A stretch of DNA of 64,000 nt, from assembly GCF_900091555.1 (NCBI RefSeq), contig NZ_FMCX01000001.1, positions 186,001 through 250,000 on the forward strand, written 5' to 3'. The position numbers and the translations under genes are program-made. How positions within the stretch are numbered: the first letter of the stretch is position 1; each line of letters opens with the position of its first letter. The notes below the pieces were generated by a model. It saw nothing but the letters and a program-made list of their open reading frames with translations. It did not search any database and was not told where the DNA came from. Origin of the DNA: Micromonospora mirobrigensis. Its GTDB lineage: Bacteria > Actinomycetota > Actinomycetes > Mycobacteriales > Micromonosporaceae. Below are positions 8,113 through 15,696 of the stretch, piece by piece.

Positions 8113-8185
8113 TAGCCCCGACCGGATTCGAACCGGCGCTACCGCCTTGAGAGGGCGGCGTCCTGGGCCGCTAGACGACGGGGCC
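8113..8185 (-). tRNA. tRNA-Glu (CTC), copy 1
   Basis: 73-nt cloverleaf on the minus strand: acceptor GGCCCCG pairs with CGGGGCT, anticodon stem CCGCC/GGCGG with loop CTCTCAA (anticodon CTC, reads GAG), T-loop GGTTCGAATCC. CCA is not encoded. Identical in sequence to the copy at 8367-8439. Confidence 0.95.
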
Positions 8186-8327
8186 AGAACTTTCTCGCAT
8201 CACCGCCCTGACGAGCGGTGCGGAAGTAGTCTAACGGAATCCGACGACGCGCCTGCGGCCGGGGTGGGCAGGACCGGGCCCGCAGACCACGGGGGCCGGG
8301 CCAGGAACGACCGGGCCGAGACACGAA

Positions 8328-8359
8328 GAAGCCCGCCCCACCGAGGTGGGACGGGCTTC
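8328..8359 (-). terminator. Terminator of tRNA-Glu copy 2
   Basis: GAAGCCCG...CGGGCTTC with the inner CCCAC/GTGGG stem. It is nearly identical to the terminator of copy 1, differing by one loop base and the outer stem. The minus-strand tail is TTCG. Confidence 0.8.
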
Positions 8360-8366
8360 CGCACTG

Positions 8367-8439
8367 TAGCCCCGACCGGATTCGAACCGGCGCTACCGCC
8401 TTGAGAGGGCGGCGTCCTGGGCCGCTAGACGACGGGGCC
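8367..8439 (-). tRNA. tRNA-Glu (CTC), copy 2
   Basis: The same 73-nt sequence as copy 1, and the identity extends to the flanking bases on both sides (8366-8446 versus 8112-8192). The two units lie 254 bp apart, which points to tandem duplication of tRNA plus terminator. Confidence 0.95.
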
Positions 8440-8576
8440 AGAACTTCGACTGCTCCCCCGACCCTCGCGGGCAGGGAAGCTGCACTCTATCAGAGAACAA
8501 CTCCGGCCCCTCGCGGAGGTCGGAGCTGAACTCGGAAGAATCCAGCGGCCGGAGGATCTCGCGACCCTCGGCAGCG

Positions 8577-8648
8577 CTGGGGTACCAGGACTCGAACCTA
8601 GACTAACTGAACCAGAATCAGTCGGGCTGCCAATTACCCCATACCCCA
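8577..8648 (-). tRNA. tRNA-Gln (CTG)
   Basis: 72-nt cloverleaf on the minus strand: acceptor TGGGGTA/TACCCCA with discriminator G, anticodon stem ACTGA/TCAGT with loop TTCTGGT (anticodon CTG, reads CAG), T-loop GGTTCGAGTCC. CCA is not encoded. It sits upstream of the two tRNA-Glu genes in the same direction. A Glu/Gln tRNA group at this place is also known from Mycobacterium. Confidence 0.95.
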
Positions 8649-8704
8649 TCGGCGCCTTGCGGTGCCGGGAAGAAACATTACCCTCCCGGCACCGCCGAGG
8701 CCAA

Positions 8705-8750
8705 ATCGGGCCCCCGAAACCGTCCCTGACCTGGGGGTTCAGGGCCCGAT
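8705..8750 (-). terminator. Terminator after the FAH-family gene
   Basis: ATCGGGCCC pairs with GGGCCCGAT (9 bp). An alternative, mutually exclusive inner hairpin CCCTGA/TCAGGG is also possible. It begins 5 nt after the stop of the gene at 8756. Confidence 0.55.
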
Positions 8751-8755
8751 GCGTG

Positions 8756-9559
8756 TCATGCGACCGGGACCACCGGGTTGCTCAGTTCCCCGATGCCCTC
8801 GATGCGGACGCTGACCGTATCCCCGTCGACGAGCGGGCTAACCCCCGCCGGAGTGCCGGTCAGCACCACGTCCCCGGGGAGCAGCGTCATCACGTGCGAG
8901 ATGTACGACACCAGGGCCGGGACGTCGAAGACCATGTCCTTGGTCCGACCCAGCTGGCGTACCTCCATCTCCTCCGGGTTGCGACCCACCTCGCAGCGGA
9001 TCTCCAGGTCCCGCACGTCCAGCCCGGTGGTGATCCACGGGCCGATCGGGCAGAACGAGTCGAAGCCCTTGGCCCGGGTCCACTGCCCGTCGGAGCGCTG
9101 GAGATCCCGCGCGGTCACGTCGTTGGCGCAGGTGTAGCCGAAGATGGCCCGCTCGGCGGCGGCCCGGTCGGCGCGTCGGGCGCCCGGGGCGCCGATCACG
9201 ACGGCGAGCTCGGCCTCGTGCTCGACCTGCTTGGAGAAGACCGGCAGCCGGATGGCGTCCCGGGGACCGATCACCGAGGTGGACGGCTTCAAGAACAGCA
9301 GCGGCTCCTTCGGCACCTCGCTGCCGTGTTCGGCGGCGTGCTCGGCGTAGTTGCGGCCGACGCACACCACCTTGCTGGGCAGGATCGGCGAGAGAAGCCG
9401 GACGTCCGACAGCGCCCACCGGGCGCCGCTGAACTGGATGGAACCGAACGGGTGACCCTCGATCTCGGCGATGGTCAGCCCCTGCGGGCCGGCCTCCGGC
9501 TCTCCCTCGACGACCCCGAACGACATTCCCTTGGCATGAGCAAAACGAGCGATACGCAC
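8756..9559 (-). CDS. Fumarylacetoacetate hydrolase family protein
   Basis: 267 aa. The FAH C-terminal domain is complete: KVVCVGRNYAEHAAEHG, PLLFLKPSTSVIGP, VEHEAELAVVIG (metal-binding Glu residues), GYTCANDVTARDLQ, SFCPIGPWI and LTGTPAGV near the C-terminus. Relatives hydrolyse or isomerise beta-diketo acids in aromatic catabolism or decarboxylate oxaloacetate; the substrate cannot be told. GTG 9559 is chosen because TACATT lies 6 nt upstream, the leaderless spacing. The gene neighbours tRNA-Glu/Gln as in Mycobacterium, but gltX, which accompanies it there, is not next to it. Confidence 0.85.
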   Translation of the reverse strand: MRIARFAHAKGMSFGVVEGEPEAGPQGLTIAEIEGHPFGSIQFSGARWALSDVRLLSPILPSKVVCVGRNYAEHAAEHGSEVPKEPLLFLKPSTSVIGPRDAIRLPVFSKQVEHEAELAVVIGAPGARRADRAAAERAIFGYTCANDVTARDLQRSDGQWTRAKGFDSFCPIGPWITTGLDVRDLEIRCEVGRNPEEMEVRQLGRTKDMVFDVPALVSYISHVMTLLPGDVVLTGTPAGVSPLVDGDTVSVRIEGIGELSNPVVPVA

Positions 9560-9565
9560 CAGCTC

Positions 9566-9571
9566 AATGTA
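9566..9571 (-). promoter_or_regulatory. -10 box (TACATT) for the FAH-family gene, leaderless
   Basis: On the minus strand TACATT is followed by 6 nt and then GTG 9559. No ribosome-binding site is visible. Confidence 0.55.
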
Positions 9572-9709
9572 GCTCCCGGCGACGGCGCGGGCGGGCGGCT
9601 CGGCGCCGGCGCACCCTACGTCACCCCTGGGCGGCGGGGGCGGGAATCGTGACTTCGTACCCGCTCGACGTGACCACGCCCCTAGCGTCGGCTCCGGAGG
9701 TTCGTTCGT

Positions 9710-11290
9710 ATGCCTGCATCGAGACGACACCACAGGGCCCTCGCAGTGCTGGTCAACTGCCTCGGCATCCTCGCCGCCGTACCGGCGGTCCACCATCCCG
9801 CGCCGCACGCGGCGCCCGTCGCGGTCGCCGTGCCCGCGCCGGAGCCACCCGCCCCGGAGCCGGCCGCGCCGGGACCCGGCGGGCCGGCTCCCGCGGCGCC
9901 GGCCGCACCCGCGCCCGGCGGGCCGGTGCCCAACGCGCCGGCACCGGGCGGAGCGGCACCCAACGCGCCCGGGCCCGGTGGGGCGGCGCCCAACGCGCCT
10001 GGGCCGGCGGCACCGATGCCGGCGGCGTCCGACGCGACGGTGCCGACCGGTCCCGCCGGGACCGCGGCGCCGGCCGGCCCGGCGACTCCCCGGGCGGCCG
10101 GCTCCGGAACCGCGACTCCGCCGTCCCGGCAGCTGGTCCGGGCGATCGCGCCCGGCGCGGTCACCGTGGCGATGAGTTCGGCCGGGACACCCGCGCCGGG
10201 CTACCGGATCGAGGTGCGCAACGCCAGCGGCACGCCGGTGCCGGCCACGGTGCGCCAGGAGCTGCCCGACGGCACCCGGGCCACCACGGTCACCGCCGGC
10301 GGTACGACGACCCGGGCCGCCGGGCGGGCCGCGCCCGGTGAGATCACCTGGCAGCTCACCCTGCCCGCACGCAGCACCACGACGCTGCACACGGCGCTCT
10401 CCGCCCCGCCGCGCGGCCGGGCGGTCACCGCACCGGCCTGCGCCCTGAGCGAGGACGGCAGCCAGCCGTACGACTGCGCCACGGCGACCTGGTCGGGCGG
10501 CACCGTCGCGGCGGCGGAGGTGACCCCGGCGCCGGTGTGGCGGCGTACCCCGGTGCTGCTCGCCGCCCTGACCGCGGCGCTGGTGATCACGATCGGCGCG
10601 CTCTGGTGGTGGCAGCGCGGACGCCGCGGTCGGGCCACCGCGGCCGGACCGGGGCGACCCCCGGCGTCGGCCGGTGGCCCCGGCACGCCGCTCTACTCGG
10701 GTGTACCGGTGCGGGGCAGCGTCTATCCGCAGCCGGCGGCGCCCGGGCCGGCGAGACGCCGGCGCACGCCGCCGGTCTGGCTGGCGGTCGGGGTGGCCGC
10801 GGCGGTCCTCGCCGGAGTGGTCGGCGCGGCGGCCTGGACCGCCACCCAACGCGTCGCCGCCATCGACACCCAGAAGCAGCCGACCAGCGGCGCCTGGGTG
10901 GGACGGACGGTCAGCGGCCCGGTCGGGGCGCCGTTGCGGGAGACCGCGTTCGAGTTCACCGTCTACCGGGTGGCCTGCGCCGCCGCGGCGACGGCGGTCA
11001 GCGACCGGGAGTGCCAGGCGACGGTCGGGGTGCGCAACCTCACGCCGGAGCAGCAGACCTGGCACGGCCAGCTCCAGCGGGCCTACCTGCCGGGGGGCAC
11101 CTGGGTCAGTGCCGACGAGGCCGCCACCCGGGCCGCCAACCAGGGTCGGGACGTCTTCGCCGAACCGGTGTCGGCGGGCAGCCGCAAGGTGCTGCCGCTG
11201 GTCTTCACGGTCAACGGCACGGACGCGCCGAAACAGCTCGAACTGCGCAGCGGGGTGTTCTCCGCCGGGGTCCGGGTGGACGTGCCCTGA
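9710..11290 (+). CDS. Two-pass membrane protein with extracellular DUF11-like and DUF4352-like domains
   Basis: 526 aa, function unknown. Order: hydrophobic N-terminus (RALAVLVNCLGILAAVPAV), a Pro/Ala/Gly-rich stretch (~35-140) with tandem PNAPxPGGAA units, a beta-rich domain ~145-250 resembling DUF11 (YRIEVRNASGTPVPATVRQELPDG), TM1 at ~281-303, a basic cytoplasmic loop, TM2 at ~361-385, then a C-terminal domain resembling DUF4352 (AFEFTVYRVAC... VGVRNLTPEQQTW... VLPLVFTVNG) that contains two cysteines. Predicted topology puts both folded domains outside the cell. ATG 9710 has GGAGG upstream. It is divergent from the FAH-family gene. Confidence 0.7.
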   Translation: MPASRRHHRALAVLVNCLGILAAVPAVHHPAPHAAPVAVAVPAPEPPAPEPAAPGPGGPAPAAPAAPAPGGPVPNAPAPGGAAPNAPGPGGAAPNAPGPAAPMPAASDATVPTGPAGTAAPAGPATPRAAGSGTATPPSRQLVRAIAPGAVTVAMSSAGTPAPGYRIEVRNASGTPVPATVRQELPDGTRATTVTAGGTTTRAAGRAAPGEITWQLTLPARSTTTLHTALSAPPRGRAVTAPACALSEDGSQPYDCATATWSGGTVAAAEVTPAPVWRRTPVLLAALTAALVITIGALWWWQRGRRGRATAAGPGRPPASAGGPGTPLYSGVPVRGSVYPQPAAPGPARRRRTPPVWLAVGVAAAVLAGVVGAAAWTATQRVAAIDTQKQPTSGAWVGRTVSGPVGAPLRETAFEFTVYRVACAAAATAVSDRECQATVGVRNLTPEQQTWHGQLQRAYLPGGTWVSADEAATRAANQGRDVFAEPVSAGSRKVLPLVFTVNGTDAPKQLELRSGVFSAGVRVDVP

Positions 11291-11311
11291 CGGGGGCGCC
11301 GGCGGCGGTCG

Positions 11312-11317
11312 TACCCT
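11312..11317 (+). promoter_or_regulatory. -10 box (TACCCT), leaderless
   Basis: TACCCT, 6 nt spacer, then GTG 11324. No ribosome-binding site. Confidence 0.5.
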
Positions 11318-11323
11318 GGTTCG

Positions 11324-12196
11324 GTGACCGCCGCCCTCGCCCCCGCCACCGTGCTCGACGCGGCCGACTGGCGGGCCCGGCGGGCGGCGCACGAGCGCCG
11401 GATGGACGACCGGCTCGCCCCGCACCTGGCCCGCCGCCGCGCCGGCGGCCGGCACCCGGTCGAGGACTTCCTCTTCACCTACTACTCGCACCGCCCAGCC
11501 CAGCTGCGCCGCTGGCACCCGGGCGCGGGGGTGACGCTGCGCGACGCCGACCCGGCCGAGTTCGGCCGGGACTACCGCGCCGACGCCGCCGGGGTCACCC
11601 TCGACACCGATCGGGTACGCGCGCGGCGCGCCGAATCGCTGAGCTGGATCCGGGACCTGCTCGCCGCGACCGCGTCCCGCCCCGCCCACCTGGGCTGCTT
11701 CGGGATGCACGAGTGGGCGATGGTCTACCGGCAGACCCAGGAGGAGGTCCGGCACAACGCCTGGCCGCTGCGCCTGACGCCGGAGCGGACGGCGGAGGTG
11801 GTGCGGGAGCGCGGCGTGCGATGCAGCCACTTCGACGCGTACCGGTTCTTCACCGCGCCGGCCCGGCCGCTGAACCTGCTCACCCCGACCCGGGAGACCC
11901 AGCACGCGCTGGAGCAGCCGGGGTGTCTACACGCCAACATGGACCTCTACAAGTGGTCGTACAAGCTCTCCCCGCTGGTGCCGAGCGAGCTGGTCGCCGA
12001 CTGCTTCGAGCTGGCCCGGGAGATCCGGACGCTGGACATGCGGGCCAGCCCGTACGACCTGGCGGCGCTGGGCCATCCGCCGGTGCGGGTGGAGACGGCG
12101 CAGGGCCGGACCGAGTACGCGACCGCCCAGCGCGGTTTCGCCGAACGGGCGGCCGGGCTGCGCGCCCGCCTGCTCGCGGCGATCGACCAACTCTGA
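11324..12196 (+). CDS. Conserved actinobacterial protein of unknown function
   Basis: 290 aa, with conserved-looking blocks GGRHPVEDFLFTYYSHRPAQLRRWHPG, PAHLGCFGMHEWAMVYRQTQEEVRHN, FDAYRFFTAPARPLN and CLHANMDLYKWSYKLSPLVPSELVADCFELAREIRTLDMRASPYDL, rich in aromatic, His and Asp residues as in an enzyme active site. I recall similar proteins carrying the database label 3-methyladenine DNA glycosylase, but no glycosylase fold signature (helix-hairpin-helix) is visible and I do not support that name. No signal peptide, so cytoplasmic. Start GTG 11324 fits the leaderless -10 box. Confidence 0.65.
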   Translation: MTAALAPATVLDAADWRARRAAHERRMDDRLAPHLARRRAGGRHPVEDFLFTYYSHRPAQLRRWHPGAGVTLRDADPAEFGRDYRADAAGVTLDTDRVRARRAESLSWIRDLLAATASRPAHLGCFGMHEWAMVYRQTQEEVRHNAWPLRLTPERTAEVVRERGVRCSHFDAYRFFTAPARPLNLLTPTRETQHALEQPGCLHANMDLYKWSYKLSPLVPSELVADCFELAREIRTLDMRASPYDLAALGHPPVRVETAQGRTEYATAQRGFAERAAGLRARLLAAIDQL

Positions 12197-12281
12197 CCCC
12201 TACGTCACCACGGCATCACCTTGCGTCACGCGCCTCGTTGCTCCCCCTGTACGACGACATCGCCAGCTGGGGGACGACGCC

Positions 12282-12986
12282 ATGCCGAGAAGACCGCTCA
12301 CCGCACGGGCCCGGGGCCTGCTCGCCCGGACCGCTCCGGGCATCCCCCGGTCGCGCCACGAGATGCGTACCTCGTTGCAGGCGCTCGCCACGCTGCGCCG
12401 GGAGGGCTGGCAGAGCTCGGTCGGCAAGCCGCCGGTGGACGGCGCCGGCGCCCCGATGCCCTGGCTGAGCTACTCGGCGGTGCGTTGGCTCGACGTGGTG
12501 CTCGACCCGTCGGTGCGGATGTTCGAGTACGGCGCCGGATCGTCGACGGCCTGGTTCGCCCGGCCCGGCCGGCTCCGGGAGATCGTCTCGGTCGAGCACG
12601 ACGCCTCCTGGCACGCCCAGCTCACCCCGCCGTCCAACGGTGAGCTGCGGTACGTGCCGTGCACGGACGGCTGGTGGGAGGGGTCGGAGGACTCGCCGTA
12701 CGTGCGGTCCATCGCCGACGGTGGCCCGTGGGACGTCGTCCTGATCGACGGCGCCTCCCGCACGGTGTGCGCCCGGGTCGCGCCGCACCACCTCACCCCG
12801 CACGGTCTGGTCGTGTTGGACGACACCGACCTGGCGACCACCGACCCGGCGGCGAAGGAACTGGCCGCGCACGGGCTGGGCCGGCTGGACTTCTGGGGCT
12901 TCAAGCCCGGGGTGGACCGGTTGACCTGCACCTCGGTCTTCGGGCGGGACTTCAACCACTGGCTGCTGCCCCGGGGCCGCGCCTGA
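12282..12986 (+). CDS. SAM-dependent methyltransferase-like protein
   Basis: 234 aa. A class I Rossmann methyltransferase pattern is visible: motif I MFEYGAGSSTAWFA (~88-100), acidic strand end IVSVEHD (~109), motif IV WDVVLIDGASR (~152) and GLVVLDDTDLA. The substrate is unknown. The segment before motif I (PPVDGAGAPMPWLSYSAVRWLD) resembles small-molecule or glycan-modifying methyltransferases. ATG 12282 is preceded by GGGGGA at a suitable distance. The gene converges with arfB and its stop is 6 nt from arfB's. Confidence 0.7.
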   Translation: MPRRPLTARARGLLARTAPGIPRSRHEMRTSLQALATLRREGWQSSVGKPPVDGAGAPMPWLSYSAVRWLDVVLDPSVRMFEYGAGSSTAWFARPGRLREIVSVEHDASWHAQLTPPSNGELRYVPCTDGWWEGSEDSPYVRSIADGGPWDVVLIDGASRTVCARVAPHHLTPHGLVVLDDTDLATTDPAAKELAAHGLGRLDFWGFKPGVDRLTCTSVFGRDFNHWLLPRGRA

Positions 12987-12992
12987 CCGGCC

Positions 12993-13418
12993 TCAGTCGC
13001 CGTCCGCCCGGCGGTCCCGCTTGCGCTGGGACTGCCGCTTCTTCTCGGCGAGCCGGCGCTCCTTGGCGCCCCGGGACGGCCGGGTGGGCCGTCGCGGTGG
13101 CGGTGGTGGGGCGACCGCCTCGCGGAGCAGGGCGGCCAACCGCGCCCGGGCGGCCTCCCGGTTGGCCAGCTGCGCCCGGTGTTCGCTGGCGGTGACCGTG
13201 ACCACCCCGTCGACCAGCCGACCGGCGAGCCGTTCCAGGGCGCGGGCGCGCAGCGGCTCGGGCAGGCCCGGCGTGGCGGCCAGGTCGAAGCTCAGCTCGA
13301 CCCGGGAGTCGGTGGTGTTCACCCCCTGGCCACCGGGGCCGGATGAACGGGAGAAGCGTTCCCGCAGCTCGACGGCGGGCACCACCCACCGGTCGGTCAC
13401 CCGCAGTCCGTCGTCCAC
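12993..13418 (-). CDS. arfB: Alternative ribosome-rescue peptidyl-tRNA hydrolase ArfB
   Basis: 141 aa, standard size. SRSSGPGGQGVNTTDSRVEL carries the GGQ motif (residues 29-31) shared with class I release factors, and the tail after residue 105 is strongly basic (RPSRGAKERRLAEKKRQSQRKRDRR), the part that enters the mRNA channel of stalled ribosomes. It releases nascent chains from ribosomes lacking a stop codon. GTG 13418 is preceded by TAGCCT at 6 nt, and that box overlaps the stop codon of the upstream gene. Confidence 0.92.
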   Translation of the reverse strand: MDDGLRVTDRWVVPAVELRERFSRSSGPGGQGVNTTDSRVELSFDLAATPGLPEPLRARALERLAGRLVDGVVTVTASEHRAQLANREAARARLAALLREAVAPPPPPRRPTRPSRGAKERRLAEKKRQSQRKRDRRADGD

Positions 13419-13424
13419 CCGGTC

Positions 13425-13430
13425 AGGCTA
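13425..13430 (-). promoter_or_regulatory. -10 box (TAGCCT) for arfB, leaderless
   Basis: Minus-strand TAGCCT, 6 nt spacer, GTG 13418. The first three bases (TAG) are also the stop codon of the gene at 13428-13739. Confidence 0.5.
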
Positions 13431-13739
13431 TCGCCCGGCCCGGCCGGACGTGATCGGCGTGGGTGAGGGGCCGGGGCCCGCCCGGTCGTGGTCGGGCGCG
13501 GTGGCGGCGTAGGCGACCGCCCCCACCAGCAGCAGCAGGATCACCCCGACCTTGGTGGTGACCGCCCGGATCAGCAGCCAGGCGGTCCGGCGGGCGCCGG
13601 GCACCGTGCTCCTGGCCGTCCGATAGTCGGCCCAACCGCGCCGCGCCCGGGCGTACGCCGCGCCCAGCACGGATCCGATGACCAGTCCCACCAGCAGCAG
13701 GACCCCCAGAAGAAGCTGCTCCACCCACGCAGTATCCAT
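13428..13739 (-). CDS. Small two-TM membrane protein
   Basis: 103 aa, family not recognised. Two membrane segments (LLLGVLLLVGLVIGSVLGAAYA at ~9-30; VGVILLLLVGAVAYAATA at ~63-80) flank a basic loop, and the C-terminus is Pro/Gly-rich. ATG 13739 is used; a longer frame back to 13775 exists but adds an unconvincing stretch. Same strand as arfB and directly upstream of it. Confidence 0.55.
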   Translation of the reverse strand: MDTAWVEQLLLGVLLLVGLVIGSVLGAAYARARRGWADYRTARSTVPGARRTAWLLIRAVTTKVGVILLLLVGAVAYAATAPDHDRAGPGPSPTPITSGRAGR

Positions 13740-13822
13740 ACCCAGCGTGATATTTCCATGCCCCGATGGACTCACTGCCGATATCTGACACTTTTCCCGT
13801 TAAGAACTGTTCGCCGGTCGGG

Positions 13823-14695
13823 TCAGCCGCCCTTGCCGATGATGATGTCGGCGGTCTGCCGGACCTGGTCGATCGGGATGGCGAAGCCGATTCCGATCGA
13901 GCCGCTGCCGTCGATCGTGGCGATCGCGGTGTTCACCCCGACCACCTCACCGCGGGCGTTGACCAGCGGCCCACCCGAGTTGCCGGGATTGATCGAGGCG
14001 TCGGTCTGCACCGCGCTGTGCCGCCCGGCACCGAGTCGTACCTGACGGTTCAACGCGCTGACGATGCCGGCGGTGACGGTTCCGGCCAACCCGAGCGGCG
14101 AGCCGACCGCGAGCACCGGCTCACCGACCCTGGTGGTGTTGGGCTTGGCCAGCGGCAACGGGGACAGCCCGGCGGAGGCGGGCACCTTGAGCACGGCCAG
14201 GTCACTGGCCGGCTCCCGGCCCACCACCTGGGCGGTGAACCGGCGCCCGTCGGGCATCTCCACCGTCACCGCGCCCCCGCCCCCCTTCGCCAGGATGTGG
14301 TCGTTGGTGACGATGTGCTGCTCGTCGTCGATGGCGAAGCCGGAACCGGTCGCCGAGGCGCCACCCGCCCCACCCACCATCACCGACACCACCCCGGGCA
14401 CGGTCTTCTGCGCGGCGGTGACCAGCTCCGCCGGCACCGGCGCGGCGGAGGCGGCGGCCGGACCGGTCGGACCGTCCCGCCCGGCCACCCAGCCACCGGC
14501 CGCGGCGCCCGAGACGGTGGAGAGCGCCACCACCGCCAGCGCGGTCAGCAGCCGTCCCGGCCGGCGCCACCGGCGGCCCGGCCCGTCCGCCGGCCCCGAC
14601 CCCGGCCCGCCCGGGACGATCCGCCCGTCCGGGCCGAGGTCCGGGGAGATGAACCAGGGGCCGCGGGGCTCGCCCAGTCCGGTCTGCACGGCCAT
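13823..14695 (-). CDS. Membrane-anchored trypsin-like serine protease (HtrA/S1C) without PDZ domain
   Basis: 290 aa. A cytoplasmic Pro/Gly-rich start, one membrane segment (LLTALAVVALSTVSGAAAGGWVAG, ~50-72), then an extracellular S1 protease domain with His in IVTNDHI, Asp in ASDLAVLKV and Ser in NPGNSGGPLV. The protein ends 15-20 residues after IGFAIPID, where HtrA/DegP proteins normally continue into PDZ domains. GAGGAG lies 7 nt before ATG 14695. It is the last gene of the moxR - DUF58 - VWA run (41 nt gap), suggesting work with the AAA+/VWA complex at the cell envelope. Confidence 0.88.
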   Translation of the reverse strand: MAVQTGLGEPRGPWFISPDLGPDGRIVPGGPGSGPADGPGRRWRRPGRLLTALAVVALSTVSGAAAGGWVAGRDGPTGPAAASAAPVPAELVTAAQKTVPGVVSVMVGGAGGASATGSGFAIDDEQHIVTNDHILAKGGGGAVTVEMPDGRRFTAQVVGREPASDLAVLKVPASAGLSPLPLAKPNTTRVGEPVLAVGSPLGLAGTVTAGIVSALNRQVRLGAGRHSAVQTDASINPGNSGGPLVNARGEVVGVNTAIATIDGSGSIGIGFAIPIDQVRQTADIIIGKGG

Positions 14696-14736
14696 GCATC
14701 GCTCCTCACATGTTCGGTACGGGTCGCGGCGCCGGC

Positions 14737-15696
14737 TCAGGGCAGCCGGGAGAACCAGCGCATCGACCCGGCGGCGGCGCCCATGGCGAAGACCAGCCCG
14801 AGCCCGATGAACCGGGCGGAGATGTCCTGCCGCTCGGTGCGGTAGCCGACCGAGCTGCCGATGTCGTCGTAGACGGCCCGCAGCTCCTGCCGGGTGGTGG
14901 CCTCGTGGAAGCCGCCGCCGGTCTGCTCGGCGACCGCCTTGAGGGTCTGCCCGTCGACCGGCACCTGGATCGCCCGGCCGCCCCGGTCCACGAACCCGGT
15001 CGGCGTGCCGAACGAGATCGCGTGCACCGGCACCTTGGCCGCCACCGCCGACGCCGCCGCCTCCATCGGGTCCGCCCCCGAGGTGTTGGCGCCGTCGGAG
15101 AGCAGGATGATCCGGGCCGGTGGCGGATGCTTGGCGGCCTTGCCGTCGATGCTCTTCACCGCGCCCAGCGAGGTGCTGATCGCCTCCCCGATCGCGGTGC
15201 CCTGCACCCCGGTCATCCCCTCGGCCAGCCGGTCGATGCCCTCGTGCAGGGCCTCCCGGTCGGTGCTCGGCGGCACCACCACGGCGGCGCTGCCGGCGAA
15301 CGCCACCAGCCCCACGTTGAACTCGTCCGGCAGCCCGTCGACGAATCGCCGGGCCGCGTCCCGGGCCGCGCCGAGCCGGTCGGGCTCGACGTCGCTGGCG
15401 AGCATCGAGGTGGAGACGTCCACCGCCACCATCACGGTGGCCCGCTCCCGGGGCACCCGCACCTCGGCGTTGGGCCGGGCGAACCCGACCACCAGCAGGG
15501 CGAGCATGGCCAGGAAGAGGCCGGCCGGCAGGTGCCGCCGCCAGCCGGGGCGGTGCGGCGCGACCCGGTCCAGCAGCCGCAGGTTGGTGAAGCGGACCGC
15601 GTACCGGCTGCGTCGGCGCTGGGCGACCAGGTAGCCGACGGCGAGGGCCGCCACGCCGAGCAGCAACCACAGGCGTACGGGTGACTGCCAGGTCAC
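14737..15696 (-). CDS. VWA domain-containing membrane protein (BatA-like)
   Basis: 319 aa. Two N-terminal membrane segments (~5-22 and ~54-72), then a von Willebrand A domain with the metal-ion-dependent adhesion site DVSTSM (DxSxS) near residue 95 and IILLSDGANTSG, and a final TM (FIGLGLVFAMGAAAGSMRW). VWA partners of MoxR ATPases are thought to act as metal-dependent chaperones or adaptors. GTG 15696 has GGGAGG upstream and overlaps the DUF58 stop by 4 nt (GTGA), indicating coupling. Confidence 0.88.
   Translation of the reverse strand: MTWQSPVRLWLLLGVAALAVGYLVAQRRRSRYAVRFTNLRLLDRVAPHRPGWRRHLPAGLFLAMLALLVVGFARPNAEVRVPRERATVMVAVDVSTSMLASDVEPDRLGAARDAARRFVDGLPDEFNVGLVAFAGSAAVVVPPSTDREALHEGIDRLAEGMTGVQGTAIGEAISTSLGAVKSIDGKAAKHPPPARIILLSDGANTSGADPMEAAASAVAAKVPVHAISFGTPTGFVDRGGRAIQVPVDGQTLKAVAEQTGGGFHEATTRQELRAVYDDIGSSVGYRTERQDISARFIGLGLVFAMGAAAGSMRWFSRLP

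Noticed and set aside
11324..12196. Label 3-methyladenine DNA glycosylase for this protein
   Set aside because: I recall the label from similar proteins, but no glycosylase motif is visible, so it is left as unknown.
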